Below, one piece after another: positions 1 through 8,898 of a DNA stretch of 64,000 bases. The DNA is taken from assembly GCF_003955755.1 (NCBI RefSeq), contig NZ_CP034465.1, positions 2,536,001 to 2,600,000 on the forward strand, written 5' to 3'. The notes beneath the pieces were generated by a model. That model was not told the DNA's origin. It did no database searches and saw only the letters and a list, made by a program, of their open reading frames with translations. Source of the DNA: Jeotgalibaca ciconiae. Lineage in GTDB: Bacteria; Bacillota; Bacilli; Lactobacillales; Aerococcaceae. Every line of letters begins with the position of its first letter. Position 1 is the stretch's first letter. The position numbers and the translations under genes were made by a program.

Positions 1-99
1 TGGATTCCTGTTTTCGTCATATTGCATACAACCTGAAAGAAAAGTTAAGATTGCTAGCATTTCTGCTGAAAACATTAATTTCTTTTTATTAAATTTCAT
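1..99 (-). CDS. yidC: YidC/OxaA-type membrane protein insertase (N-terminal fragment, runs off the window)
   Basis: Only the first 33 codons are inside the window. They read MKFNKKKLMFSAEM, a hydrophobic stretch, then a lipobox ending LSGC followed by MQYDENRNP. That is the look of the lipoprotein-type YidC/SpoIIIJ insertases of Firmicutes, which insert membrane proteins alone or with SecYEG. The start is supported by an AAGGAA ribosome site about 7 bases upstream and by a good promoter at 136-164. The neighbouring acylphosphatase gene is a common partner of yidC in Lactobacillales, which strengthens the call. With so little protein visible, another lipoprotein cannot be excluded. Confidence 0.7.
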   Translation of the reverse strand, partial: MKFNKKKLMFSAEMLAILTFLSGCMQYDENRNP

Positions 100-135
100 G
101 ACAACATTCCTTTTTAAAAATTTCATATGTCACTA

Positions 136-164
136 ACTATACAGGAGTAAAGTTGTTATTTCAA
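136..164 (-). promoter_or_regulatory. Sigma-A promoter for yidC
   Basis: On the minus strand, TTGAAA (159-164) and TATAGT (136-141) are separated by 17 bases, about 40 bp upstream of the yidC start. The -35 box overlaps the acyP stop codon, so yidC can be transcribed independently of acyP. Confidence 0.65.
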
Positions 165-436
165 TTAGTTATTTTAAAGCTTACGAAATTATCAAGCTTT
201 GCGTCATCTGTAACGATGACATTATTCACTTTTGAAAATGGAGTGGGATTATTTTCCAATGCAGTAATAAATTGTTCTATGCGTTCATTTGTCCCTGCTG
301 CTTCGATGTAAACTGAGCCGTCTGACTCGTTGCGGACCGTTCCTTTTACTTCCATGTCATCTGCTAATTGTTTTGTGACATAACGAAAGCCTACACCTTG
401 TACACGGCCGATTACCTGGATCTTTACTTTTCTCAT
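161..436 (-). CDS. acyP: Acylphosphatase
   Basis: The 91-residue protein has the family length and both active-site signatures: VQGVGFRY near residues 13-20, with the phosphate-binding arginine, and VRNESDGSVY near residues 34-43, with the catalytic asparagine. The enzyme hydrolyses the carboxyl-phosphate bond of acyl phosphates such as acetyl phosphate or 1,3-bisphosphoglycerate in the cytoplasm. The ATG has an AGGAGG ribosome site about 7 bases upstream and its own promoter at 496-524. It lies upstream of yidC on the same strand, with no terminator between them. Confidence 0.95.
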   Translation of the reverse strand: MRKVKIQVIGRVQGVGFRYVTKQLADDMEVKGTVRNESDGSVYIEAAGTNERIEQFITALENNPTPFSKVNNVIVTDDAKLDNFVSFKITN

Positions 437-495
437 TATTTTTCCTCCTTTGAATCAATTTATTTCCCTCGATAGGAGCTTTCTGCTATATTTTT

Positions 496-524
496 AGTGT
501 ACTCACTGGAGAGCATCCAGTCAA
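496..524 (-). promoter_or_regulatory. Sigma-A promoter for acyP
   Basis: On the minus strand, TTGACT (519-524), a 17-base spacer and TACACT (496-501). A small hairpin with CTGGA/TCCAG arms (506-520) occupies the spacer in the divergent acyP/DUF1033 intergenic region. Confidence 0.6.
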
Positions 525-557
525 TTTTAATGGAAGATTGTAAAGAGAGGTAATTGT

Positions 558-851
558 ATGTATCAAGTTTTTTTAACAAAAGGCGAATACGAGCCTTGGT
601 GGTTTTTTGATGATTGGAAGACATTAGTGATAAAAAAAGTTGATTGTTCAAATTTTAAAGAGGCGCATCAAGTTTATGAGCAATACTCTTCTGAACTTTC
701 ATCGAGATATCCTTTTCAAAAGAATAAAACACCTTTTTTAAAGGCATATTGGTGTGAAGAAGAAATGGAGTATTGTGAGTCTTGTGAAGACGATATACAA
801 ATTTTTCATGGAGTAATGTTATTGCATGATGAACAGATATTGGAATTATAA
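558..851 (+). CDS. DUF1033 family protein
   Basis: A 97-residue cytoplasmic protein beginning MYQVFLTKGEYEPWWFFDDW. The aromatic EPWWFFDDW block near the N-terminus is the hallmark of DUF1033 proteins of Lactobacillales and Bacillales, whose function is unknown. An acidic, cysteine-containing segment (CEEEMEYCESCEDD) lies near residues 66-79. The ATG follows an AGAGAGGT ribosome site. It is transcribed divergently from acyP as a single gene and closed by a terminator just downstream. Confidence 0.8.
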   Translation: MYQVFLTKGEYEPWWFFDDWKTLVIKKVDCSNFKEAHQVYEQYSSELSSRYPFQKNKTPFLKAYWCEEEMEYCESCEDDIQIFHGVMLLHDEQILEL

Positions 852-861
852 TTATATAAAT

Positions 862-893
862 GAAAGGATATCCAATGATGGATGTCCTTTTTC
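862..893 (+). terminator. Rho-independent terminator after the DUF1033 gene
   Basis: Hairpin AAAGGATATCCA / TGGATGTCCTTTTT with a 4-base loop and a T-run, 10 bases past the stop codon. Confidence 0.75.
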
Positions 894-995
894 TATGGAG
901 ATGAGTTTGGTTCCCTAAAAGTTATTCGAATCATGTATAATAAGATTACATGAGCTTAACGTAATAATTTATAAATAGATAAAAGAAGGAAATGA

Positions 996-3425
996 GTGAA
1001 GACTGTGGCAAGAACACCAACGAATAAGAATAAAACAAAACGAAAAACAAAAAAGACAAACAAAGTTTCATATGAATTAGTGGGAATATTATTCGTATTT
1101 TCAGCTGTGTTAGGGCTAAGCCAATTAGGATTTATTGGTATATTAATCGCGAACTTTTTCCGTTTCTTTTTTGGAGAACTGTTTGTAGTTCCCCTTGCAT
1201 TATTTGGAATATATGGTTTGTATTTACTAATAATGGGCAGAGAACCGCGTTTAAGGAAAAACTTTGTGTTATCTGGCGTGTTATTTTTAGTTGCAGGGAT
1301 GCTTTTATTGCATGCTCAAACGTTTCAGCACGTAATGGATTCAGAGGGATCTCTTTTTCAAATTACCTTAATGCGTTTTCTATCTGACGTAAGAACCAGC
1401 ACGGTTTCAGGGATTATGGGAGGCGGCATGATTGGTGCTGTTTTATACCAATGCAGCCATTTCCTCGTATCCCAATGGGGAACCTTTACCATTATAGGCT
1501 TCTTGGTTTTCTTTGGAGTTTGTGTGTTATTCGGAATGGATACGCATGATGTCATGGAATTAATTAGAAAAATATTTTTATCAATCTATGGCTTCCTCCA
1601 AAAACTATTTAATCCAATTATCAATTTTATGAAGGAAAAAGTAGGAGAAAAAACAGAGCAATTAAAGAATCGAGAAGCTCAGCCGTCCATCGTAACTTCT
1701 CAAAAAGAAGTGGGAGCAGAATCTTCTTCGAATGATAACTGGTTTAAAAAAGCGAAAAATAAAATCAGGAAAGAAACAACTGCAATGATTGTGGATGAAG
1801 AAAAAGAAAGAGACGATACGCCAGAACAAATTCAATTAATGATTGACAGTTACCAAAAGAAAGATGAGGTAGCTATGAAACAAGAGGAAGAAACCCAATC
1901 AAGTGGAGAGAAAATTAAAGAGCTTGAAGAAATTGAAGAAGACGATAATGAAGAGGTATTGGATTTTGAAATTACCGAAGAAACAGAAAATCGTGATTAT
2001 CAATTACCACCGATTTCTTTATTAAAGGATATTCCGCCGACGGATCAGTCGAATGAATATGCAATTATTGAGAAAAATGTTAAAAAACTGGAAGAAACAT
2101 TTGCCAGCTTTGGAGTGGATGCGAAAGTTCGAAAAGCAAATCTTGGTCCTGCTGTAACAAAATATGAAATTCAACCTGCTGTAGGTGTGAAAGTCAGCAA
2201 GATTGTGAACCTTGCTGACGATTTAGCGCTAGCATTAGCTGCGAAAGATATTCGTATCGAAGCGCCGATTCCTGGAAAATCCTTTATCGGAATTGAGGTT
2301 CCTAACAGTAAAATCAGTACGGTTTCTTTCCGAAGTATTTTAGATCGTAACCATGAAAGTGATAAGTTATTGGAAGTTCCGTTAGGAAGAGATATCTCTG
2401 GTGTCGTTCAATATGCGGATTTAACGAAGATGCCTCACTTACTAATCGCTGGTGCTACCGGTAGTGGGAAGTCCGTATCAATTAACGGAATTATTACAAG
2501 TATTTTAATGAAGGCTAAACCGAATGAAGTAAAAATGATGATGATTGACCCTAAGAAAGTTGAACTGAATGTTTATAATGGTGTTCCTCATCTTCTCACA
2601 CCTGTAGTAACAAATCCTCGCAAAGCTGCGCAAGCTCTGCATAAAGTAGTAGCCGAAATGGAAAGACGTTATGAATTATTTGCAGGAACAGGTATGAGAA
2701 ATATCGATGGTTATAATGAGTTGGTTATGGAATACAACGTTGAAAAAGGAGAAAATAATCCGACTCTTCCTTATATCGTTGTGATTGTCGATGAGTTAGC
2801 GGACTTAATGATGGTAGCAAGTAATGAAGTCGAAGATGCGATTACCCGGCTTGCACAAATGGCTCGTGCAGCTGGAATCCATATGATTCTTGCTACACAA
2901 CGTCCAAGTGTGGATGTTATTACAGGGATTATCAAAGCAAATGTCCCATCCAGAATTGCATTTGCTGTTTCCAGTTCAATTGATTCACGTACAATTATTG
3001 ATGGAAGCGGAGCAGAAAAACTATTAGGACGCGGTGATATGTTATTCCGTCCTATGGGAGAAAATAAACCAAGACGTGTTCAAGGTGCCTTTATTTCTGA
3101 TTCTGAAGTAGAGAGTATCGTGACATTTGTGAAAGAACAACAAGAACCGAATTATGTGGAAGAGATGATGCAACTAGAGCCAACCGCTGCGGTTTCAGAG
3201 GATCCTGAAGATGAATATTTTGACCAAGCGTTAGAATTCGTCATGGAAGAAGAATCCGCAAGTATTTCAAAATTACAAAGAAAATTTCGAATCGGTTATA
3301 ACCGTGCAGCTAGGATCATCGATGATATGGAAGCAAGAGGGTATGTAGGTCCAGCAGACGGGAGTAAGCCCAGGAAAGTGAACGTAACAAAAGAATTACT
3401 ACAAGAAAGTTCGGATTCTGAGTGA
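996..3425 (+). CDS. ftsK: DNA translocase FtsK/SpoIIIE
   Basis: An 809-residue septal DNA pump that moves chromosomal DNA through the closing division septum. The N-terminal part carries about four membrane segments (roughly residues 25-185). A charged Glu/Lys-rich linker (about 210-330) follows, then the RecA-like motor with Walker A GATGSGKS near residues 486-493 and a Walker [10 protein letters not shown] near 594-602. A C-terminal winged-helix gamma domain ([15 protein letters not shown] onward) recognises orienting DNA sequences in this family. The GTG start at 996 has an AGAAGGA site 5 bases upstream; a second GTG at 1005 is possible. The length is normal for the family. Confidence 0.96.
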   Translation: MKTVARTPTNKNKTKRKTKKTNKVSYELVGILFVFSAVLGLSQLGFIGILIANFFRFFFGELFVVPLALFGIYGLYLLIMGREPRLRKNFVLSGVLFLVAGMLLLHAQTFQHVMDSEGSLFQITLMRFLSDVRTSTVSGIMGGGMIGAVLYQCSHFLVSQWGTFTIIGFLVFFGVCVLFGMDTHDVMELIRKIFLSIYGFLQKLFNPIINFMKEKVGEKTEQLKNREAQPSIVTSQKEVGAESSSNDNWFKKAKNKIRKETTAMIVDEEKERDDTPEQIQLMIDSYQKKDEVAMKQEEETQSSGEKIKELEEIEEDDNEEVLDFEITEETENRDYQLPPISLLKDIPPTDQSNEYAIIEKNVKKLEETFASFGVDAKVRKANLGPAVTKYEIQPAVGVKVSKIVNLADDLALALAAKDIRIEAPIPGKSFIGIEVPNSKISTVSFRSILDRNHESDKLLEVPLGRDISGVVQYADLTKMPHLLIAGATGSGKSVSINGIITSILMKAKPNEVKMMMIDPKKVELNVYNGVPHLLTPVVTNPRKAAQALHKVVAEMERRYELFAGTGMRNIDGYNELVMEYNVEKGENNPTLPYIVVIVDELADLMMVASNEVEDAITRLAQMARAAGIHMILATQRPSVDVITGIIKANVPSRIAFAVSSSIDSRTIIDGSGAEKLLGRGDMLFRPMGENKPRRVQGAFISDSEVESIVTFVKEQQEPNYVEEMMQLEPTAAVSEDPEDEYFDQALEFVMEEESASISKLQRKFRIGYNRAARIIDDMEARGYVGPADGSKPRKVNVTKELLQESSDSE

Positions 3426-3516
3426 CGAATCTCGAGGTTACCGCTTTCAAAAAATGGAAAAAGAATATTAAGATGAAAAATAAATGAAAAAGGAAGATTG
3501 TATATTTCCTATTCGA

Positions 3517-3536
3517 AAGAATTGTGCTATTCTTTG
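3517..3536 (+). promoter_or_regulatory. Extended -10 promoter element inside a palindrome, upstream of the BMP lipoprotein gene
   Basis: The inverted repeat AAAGAAT-(6 bases)-ATTCTTT encloses an extended -10 element, TG-C-TATTCT (TATTCT at 3528-3533). No convincing -35 box is visible. The overlap of a palindrome with the -10 would suit repressor control, but this is inferred from position only. Confidence 0.35.
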
Positions 3537-3598
3537 ATTAAGCGAGATTCGTACTTGCAAAAATATGAGTAGTCCATACTCAAACTGGAGGGTTTATT

Positions 3599-4705
3599 GT
3601 GAGAAAGAAAAAATTTCTAAGCTTACTAACGTTAGGGTTAAGCGCTGGTGTTCTTCTAGCAGCTTGTGGCAACGATGAAGGTGCGGATACAGGCAGTGAA
3701 GTAGAGGAAACAAGTCAAGAAACGAGCGGAGAAACTGGTGGAGAAGCTGGTTCGGATGATTTCACTACGGTAATGGTAACTGATATCGGCGGTGTTGACG
3801 ACAAATCGTTTAACCAAAGTGCTTGGGAAGGTCTTCAGGCATGGGGCGAAGAAAACGGTAAAGAAGAAGGCATTAATGGATATGGAAATATTATTTCTAA
3901 CAGTGATGCAGAATTCATTACAAACCTTACGACAGCAGTGAACAATAATTATGATTTAGTGTTTGGTGTTGGCTATAAACTAAAAGATGCAATGCAAGAA
4001 GTTTCTCAAAACTATCCAGATACAAAATTTGCGATTATTGATGATGTAATCGAAGGTGAGAACACAACATCTGTATTGTTTGCAGATAATGAAGCAGCAT
4101 TCTTGGCTGGCGTTGCTGCGGCAATGACAACAAAAACAAACAAAATTGGTTTTGTAGGTGGAATGGAAAGTGAAGTTATCGACCGTTTCGAAGCTGGTTT
4201 TGTTGAAGGTGTTAAGTATGTTGATGAAAGTATTGAAGTAAACATTCAGTATGTTGGGTCATTTGATGATGCTGCGCTTGCAAAATCAATTGCAAATGGT
4301 ATGTATTCTGACGGTGCTGACATCATTTATCAAGCAGCAGGAAATGCTGGTAATGGCGTATTCTCAGAAGCACGTGATATCGTAGAATCAGACCCAGAAC
4401 GCGAAATTTATGTAATTGGTGTAGACCGTGACCAAGAAGAAGAAGGAAAAATCACAATTGATGGTGAAACTCGTGATCTAACACTTACTTCTACTGTAAA
4501 AGGTGTTGGTGTTGCAGCTCATGATATCGCGAATGCAGCAATGAATGGAGATTTCCCAGCTAATGAAGTAGTAACACTTGGTTTAGTGGATGGTGGAGTT
4601 AGCTTGACTGATGGGCTATTGACTCAAGAAGTATTAGATGCAGTACATGAAGCAGAACAAGCGATTATTAGTGGTGATATCGTAGTAAGTGAAACACCAC
4701 AATAA
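3599..4705 (+). CDS. nupN: BMP family nucleoside-binding lipoprotein
   Basis: A 368-residue extracellular substrate-binding lipoprotein of the basic membrane protein (BMP) family, whose characterised members bind nucleosides. It has a Lys-rich N-terminus, a hydrophobic core and a lipobox LAAC with the lipidated cysteine at residue 23, then an acidic Ser/Gly/Glu-rich tether (about 24-50). The BMP signature VTDIGGVDDKSFNQSAWEG (about 60-78) and the later FVGGMESEVIDRFEAGF block follow. The GTG start has a GGAGGG site 5-6 bases upstream. The gene heads a transporter locus, with a terminator and then the ATPase and two permeases, matching nupNOPQ of B. subtilis (guanosine) and bmpA-nupABC of Lactococcus. 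The exact nucleoside cannot be read from sequence. Confidence 0.9.
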   Translation: MRKKKFLSLLTLGLSAGVLLAACGNDEGADTGSEVEETSQETSGETGGEAGSDDFTTVMVTDIGGVDDKSFNQSAWEGLQAWGEENGKEEGINGYGNIISNSDAEFITNLTTAVNNNYDLVFGVGYKLKDAMQEVSQNYPDTKFAIIDDVIEGENTTSVLFADNEAAFLAGVAAAMTTKTNKIGFVGGMESEVIDRFEAGFVEGVKYVDESIEVNIQYVGSFDDAALAKSIANGMYSDGADIIYQAAGNAGNGVFSEARDIVESDPEREIYVIGVDRDQEEEGKITIDGETRDLTLTSTVKGVGVAAHDIANAAMNGDFPANEVVTLGLVDGGVSLTDGLLTQEVLDAVHEAEQAIISGDIVVSETPQ

Positions 4706-4728
4706 TCTTTAATTAAAATGAATAATCC

Positions 4729-4769
4729 CAAAGGGGCTGAGACTTTTGTCCCAGCTCCTTTTCTTTTAT
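4729..4769 (+). terminator. Terminator between the lipoprotein and ATPase genes of the nucleoside transporter
   Basis: Hairpin AAAGGGGCTGAGAC / GTCCCAGCTCCTTTT with a T-run, about 25 bases after the lipoprotein stop. Placed inside the transporter locus, it probably makes the binding protein more abundant than the membrane components through partial read-through. Confidence 0.8.
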
Positions 4770-4909
4770 AGAGTTCAGCTGAAAACGAATGTTTATGACT
4801 TTGTATCATGCTATTATTAGATTTTTTTTATTATTAAACTGCATTCGGTTAACGTATAATAGAAATAAGCTGTTTGATAAATATAGGAGATAGAAAAGGA
4901 GGAACCGCC

Positions 4910-6484
4910 ATGACGGATGAGAATTATGTCATTGAAATGCTTGGAGTCACCAAAGCTTTTGGAAATTTTAAAGCAAATGATGATATCCATCTTAAAGTCA
5001 AAAAAGGAGAAATTCATGCTCTGTTAGGTGAAAATGGTGCAGGAAAATCAACTTTGATGAATATTCTTTCCGGCTTGTTACAACCGACGAGTGGTACGAT
5101 AAAAGTAAATGGAAAAGAAGTGGAGATTACTTCTCCAACAGTCGCAGATAAATTAGGAATTGGTATGGTTCATCAACACTTTATGTTAGTGAAGGACTTT
5201 ACCGTTTCCGAAAATATTATTTTGGGAAATGAAGAAAGCCGTTTTGGGGTTTTGAATCGTAAAAAAGCTCAAAAAACAATAAAAGAATTATCAGATAGAT
5301 ATCATCTCTATGTAGAACCAACTGCAAAGGTTGAAGATATTACAGTTGGGATGGAACAACGTGTAGAAATTTTGAAGACTCTTTACAGAGGAGCTGATAT
5401 TCTTATCTTTGATGAGCCGACAGCTGTGCTGACCCCTCAAGAAATTGATGAACTGATTTTGATTATGAAGGGGTTAGTAAAAGAAGGGAAATCAATTATA
5501 CTCATTACGCATAAACTGGATGAAATCAAGTCTGTTGCGGATCGTGTTACCGTTATTCGTAAAGGGAAAAGTATTGATACCGTTGATGTTAAAAGCACGT
5601 CTAAGCAAGAAATGGCTGACATGATGGTAGGAAGATCTGTTTTGTTCAAGACAACAAAACAAGCTGCTTCTCCAAAAGAAACTGTTTTAGAAATTAATAA
5701 TTTAGTAGTAAAAGAGAGCAGAGGTCTTGAAGCGGTTAAAGGGTTAAATTTAACAGTTCGTGCGGGAGAAATAGTCGGAATAGCCGGTATTGATGGAAAT
5801 GGACAATCTGAATTAATACAAGCCATTACTGGTTTGAGAAAAACAGAGAGTGGATCAATCAAGCTTCATGATAAGGAAATTTCAAATCTTCCTCCAAGAA
5901 AAATTACAGAAGCTGGTGTTGGACACATTCCAGAAGACCGTCAAAGACATGGGCTTATTCTGCCGATGACATTATCTGAGAATATCTCTCTACAAAGTTA
6001 TTACAAAGAACCTTTTAGTCATAATCATCTCCTCAATGAGAAAGAAATGGATAAACATGCGGTTCGTTTGATTCAGGAATATGATGTACGTACGCAAAGT
6101 GAAAGATCATTTGCTGCGTCTCTATCAGGTGGTAACCAGCAGAAAGCAATTATTGCTAGAGAAATAGACCGAGACCCTTCGTTACTAATCGCGGCTCAAC
6201 CTACACGGGGGCTAGATGTTGGAGCAATTGAATTCATTCACAAACGTTTGATTGAACATAGAGATCAAGGAAATGCTGTCTTATTAATGAGTTTTGAATT
6301 AGACGAAATATTGAATGTCTCTGACCGAATTGTTGTTATTTATGAAGGCCAAATTGTTGCTGAAGTAAAACAATCAGAAACATCTGAGCAGGAGCTTGGC
6401 TTATTGATGACAGGAACTCCTTTAGAACAAGCAAGAAAAGAACTTCAAACTGCTGAAGAGAAAGGAGAAAACAGTCATGGGTAA
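4910..6484 (+). CDS. nupO: Nucleoside ABC transporter, duplicated ATP-binding protein
   Basis: A 524-residue protein with two fused ABC domains, the usual design for BMP-type and sugar-type importers. Domain 1 has Walker A GENGAGKST (about 42-50), a divergent signature ITVGMEQR, and Walker B ILIFDEPTA. Domain 2 has a degenerate P-loop GIDGNGQSE, a canonical signature LSGGNQQK, and LLIAAQPTRGLD in place of Walker B, as is normal for this family. The ATG at 4910 is chosen over one 36 bases upstream because an AAAGGAGG site lies 7 bases before it. It overlaps the next gene by 8 bases, which implies translational coupling. Confidence 0.93.
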   Translation: MTDENYVIEMLGVTKAFGNFKANDDIHLKVKKGEIHALLGENGAGKSTLMNILSGLLQPTSGTIKVNGKEVEITSPTVADKLGIGMVHQHFMLVKDFTVSENIILGNEESRFGVLNRKKAQKTIKELSDRYHLYVEPTAKVEDITVGMEQRVEILKTLYRGADILIFDEPTAVLTPQEIDELILIMKGLVKEGKSIILITHKLDEIKSVADRVTVIRKGKSIDTVDVKSTSKQEMADMMVGRSVLFKTTKQAASPKETVLEINNLVVKESRGLEAVKGLNLTVRAGEIVGIAGIDGNGQSELIQAITGLRKTESGSIKLHDKEISNLPPRKITEAGVGHIPEDRQRHGLILPMTLSENISLQSYYKEPFSHNHLLNEKEMDKHAVRLIQEYDVRTQSERSFAASLSGGNQQKAIIAREIDRDPSLLIAAQPTRGLDVGAIEFIHKRLIEHRDQGNAVLLMSFELDEILNVSDRIVVIYEGQIVAEVKQSETSEQELGLLMTGTPLEQARKELQTAEEKGENSHG

Positions 6485-7550
6485 AATGTATCAGAATGCT
6501 CGTTTTCAACAATATGCAGTTCCAATATTGTCTGTCATATTAGGAATCCTTATTGGTGCGATTCTTATGTTATCGTTTGGTTTTAATCCAATTACAGGCT
6601 ATACAGCGATGATTAAAGGAGCCTTATTCACACCATTTTATTTTGGGCAGACGCTTCGTTTGATGGCCCCGCTAATTGTCATTGCCTTGGGATTCGCTGT
6701 AGCAAACACTGCTGGGTTCTTCAACATCGGTGTGGCTGGACAAGTATTAGTAGGATGGTTCGCTTCTGTTTCTATATCGTATGTGTTTCCTGAACTGCCT
6801 GGTTTTATCTTACTGCCGATATGTATCTTGGCAGGGATGGCAGCAGGTGCAATTTGGGCAGGGATTGCTGGGTTTCTTCGTGCGTATTTTGGAACGAGTG
6901 AAGTAATTGTTACAATTATGCTGAATCATACGGCTTTTCATGTTGTTAATTACCTGATTCGTAATGTTTTAACAGAAAATAGTGACTCTTCACCACGTAT
7001 TTCAGAGGCTGCTAGTTTACGTATTCCATTCTTGACAACTTTAACAGATAATTCAACCATTCATGGAGGTATTTTTATATCCATTATTATGGTGTTCGTA
7101 GTGTGGATGCTTATTAATAAAACAACGTTTGGTTTTGAATTCCGTTCTGTAGGTATGAATCCACATGCTGCTGATTATGCTGGAATGAACGCTAAAAAGA
7201 ACATCATTTTAGCTATGCTGTTAAGTGGTGCGTTAGCTGGATTAGGTGGAGCAATGGAAGGGCTGGGGAACTTTCAAAACATCTTCACTCAAGGCGCTGT
7301 TCCTACAATTGGTTTTGATGGAATGGGTGTTGCCTTGCTAGGAGCAAGCAACCCTCTGGGTATTCTATTTTCTTCATTCTTATTCAGTGTTCTGAAAACA
7401 GGTGGTACAAGCATGCCTCTAGTTTCAGGGGCGCCGAATGAAATTGTCGATATTGTTATTGCTTTGATTATTTTCTTTGTAGGTGCGAATTATATTATTC
7501 GTTTGCTTCTTGCAAAAACGAAACCAGTTAAAAAGAAAGAGGTGGCCTAG
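6477..7550 (+). CDS. nupP: Nucleoside ABC transporter permease, subunit 1
   Basis: A 357-residue polytopic membrane protein (about eight to ten hydrophobic segments) of the BPD_transp_2 permease family. It carries the conserved cytoplasmic loop FEFRSVGMNPHAADYAGMN (about 220-238), which contacts the ATPase. It begins inside the end of the ATPase gene and ends directly against the next permease, so all three are co-translated. With the second permease it forms the channel for nucleosides delivered by the BMP lipoprotein. Confidence 0.92.
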   Translation: MGKMYQNARFQQYAVPILSVILGILIGAILMLSFGFNPITGYTAMIKGALFTPFYFGQTLRLMAPLIVIALGFAVANTAGFFNIGVAGQVLVGWFASVSISYVFPELPGFILLPICILAGMAAGAIWAGIAGFLRAYFGTSEVIVTIMLNHTAFHVVNYLIRNVLTENSDSSPRISEAASLRIPFLTTLTDNSTIHGGIFISIIMVFVVWMLINKTTFGFEFRSVGMNPHAADYAGMNAKKNIILAMLLSGALAGLGGAMEGLGNFQNIFTQGAVPTIGFDGMGVALLGASNPLGILFSSFLFSVLKTGGTSMPLVSGAPNEIVDIVIALIIFFVGANYIIRLLLAKTKPVKKKEVA

Positions 7551-8510
7551 ATGGATGTGATTACACTTCTGACAATCATTGTCTCCAATACATTAATTTA
7601 TTCAGCCCCTCTTATCTTCACTGCATTAGGTGGAACGTTCTCTGAACGAAGCGGGATTGTCAATGTCGGTTTAGAAGGAATTATGGTTATGGGAGCATTC
7701 TCTTCTATCGTTTTTAATTTGAGCTTCGGTGCAACTTTTGGAGCGGCTACTCCATGGCTAGGGTTACTTATTGGAGGAATTGTCGGGATTTTATTTTCTA
7801 TCATTCATGCTGCAGCAACTGTGAATCTGCGTGCCGATCACATTGTTTCAGGAACGGTATTGAATATGTTGGCCCCGGCTTTAGCAATTTTCTTGACCAA
7901 AGTTCTATATGATGGGAAAGGGCAAACAGATTTTATTGTTTATAACTTTGGAAAACGTAGTGTACCATTTTTGAAAGATATCCCTATTATAGGAAGAATT
8001 TTCTTTACGGATATTACGATTGCTGCTTATTTGGGTATATTGGTTGCCATTCTAAGTTACTTTATCATTTTCAAAACGACATTCGGTCTGCGTTTACGTT
8101 CTGTTGGTGAACATCCTCAAGCAGCAGATACATTAGGGATTAATGTATATTTGATGCGTTACTCCGGTGTCTTGATTTCAGGGTTTTTAGGCGGTGTAGG
8201 TGGGGCAGTCGTTGCACAATCTATTACGCTGAACTTCTCTGTGACGACCATCGCAGGTCAAGGGTTTATTGCTATGGCGGCAATGATTTTTGGTAAATGG
8301 AATCCAATAACGGTTATGGGAGCTGCATTATTCTTCGGTTTAGCACAAAGTTTGAGTGTTATCGGGAATTACATTCCAATCGTACAAGATATTCCAGGTG
8401 TGTATTTAAGCGTTCTTCCTTATGTTCTAACGATTGTAGTGTTGGTTGGTTTTATTGGAAAGTCAAAAGGACCTGCAGCAAATGGAACTACTTATATAAA
8501 AACAAAATAA
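7551..8510 (+). CDS. nupQ: Nucleoside ABC transporter permease, subunit 2
   Basis: A 319-residue polytopic permease paralogous to the preceding gene, with the same ATPase-contact loop in the form LRLRSVGEHPQAADTLGIN (about 181-199). The motifs FSERSGIVNVGLEGIM near residues 30-45 and a Gly-rich GFLGGVGGAV segment are typical of the second subunit of BMP-type nucleoside importers. The start abuts the preceding stop with no gap, and a GAGGTGG site lies inside the upstream gene. It is the last gene of the operon, followed by a terminator and a long intergenic repeat. Confidence 0.92.
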   Translation: MDVITLLTIIVSNTLIYSAPLIFTALGGTFSERSGIVNVGLEGIMVMGAFSSIVFNLSFGATFGAATPWLGLLIGGIVGILFSIIHAAATVNLRADHIVSGTVLNMLAPALAIFLTKVLYDGKGQTDFIVYNFGKRSVPFLKDIPIIGRIFFTDITIAAYLGILVAILSYFIIFKTTFGLRLRSVGEHPQAADTLGINVYLMRYSGVLISGFLGGVGGAVVAQSITLNFSVTTIAGQGFIAMAAMIFGKWNPITVMGAALFFGLAQSLSVIGNYIPIVQDIPGVYLSVLPYVLTIVVLVGFIGKSKGPAANGTTYIKTK

Positions 8511-8521
8511 ATCAAAAGAAG

Positions 8522-8551
8522 AAGGCTGGATTAAGTTCCATGCCTTTTTTT
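8522..8551 (+). terminator. Terminator of the nucleoside transporter operon
   Basis: Hairpin AAGGC-TGGA / TCCA-T-GCCTT with one bulge, followed by TTTTTTT, 12 bases after the nupQ stop. Confidence 0.75.
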
Positions 8552-8555
8552 GTAG

Positions 8556-8791
8556 GATAGGGCAGCTTTGCACGCTTTTTTTATAGACTAGGGGATTATA
8601 AGTTCAGCCATCAATGTCTAGCTCCCAAGTCCTGACCTAGTGAAAAAAAGATAAATTTGCCCCATTGCGCGCTTCGCTGCTCGCTAACGCATATCATTCG
8701 ACTAACCCGCTGAAGCGTGAAGTCTCCTGACAATTCAGGGTCAAATTTCCTATTTTTTCATAGGTCAAGGCGGACTTGTCCGCTTTTCTTA
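8556..8791 (+). repeat. Intergenic modular repeat, copy A (long form, about 208 bp, preceded by a partial tail)
   Basis: The unit at about 8583-8791 opens with ATAGACTAGGGGATTATAAG and closes with the hairpin GCGGACTTGTCCGC followed by TTTTCTTA. It recurs near-identically at 34388-34593 and, with about 51 bases removed from its centre, at 16517-16675 and 34594-34751. The unit can fold into one long imperfect hairpin: the 5' arm CAAGTCCTGACCTA plus an A-rich stretch and AAATTTG (8626-8663) is complementary to the 3' arm (8738-8778). The end hairpin plus T-run looks like an intrinsic terminator. Bases 8556-8582 resemble the tail of an eroded preceding unit. It does not encode protein. Confidence 0.85.
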
Positions 8792-8806
8792 CGCATTTAA
8801 ATTGGT

Positions 8807-8835
8807 TTGTAAAATTTATGTAAGTAGAGTATAGT
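8807..8835 (+). promoter_or_regulatory. Sigma-A promoter of the ymfF-ymfH-ymfI operon
   Basis: TTGTAA (8807-8812), a 17-base spacer and TATAGT (8830-8835), about 63 bp upstream of the ymfF start. The leader contains a small hairpin with TGTCAG/CTGACA arms. Confidence 0.65.
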
Positions 8836-8898
8836 TTTTATATGTCTGTCAGTAGTTTTGGTTGCTGACACAAACTATGAAGTATTGGAAGTGAATAC

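Noticed and set aside
3426-3598. Possible purine riboswitch before the nucleoside transporter
   Set aside because: The conserved loop and junction sequences of the guanine/adenine riboswitch are not found; only simple inverted repeats are visible.
8297-8560. Open frame overlapping the end of nupQ
   Set aside because: It is an out-of-frame shadow of nupQ running into the terminator, with no ribosome site.
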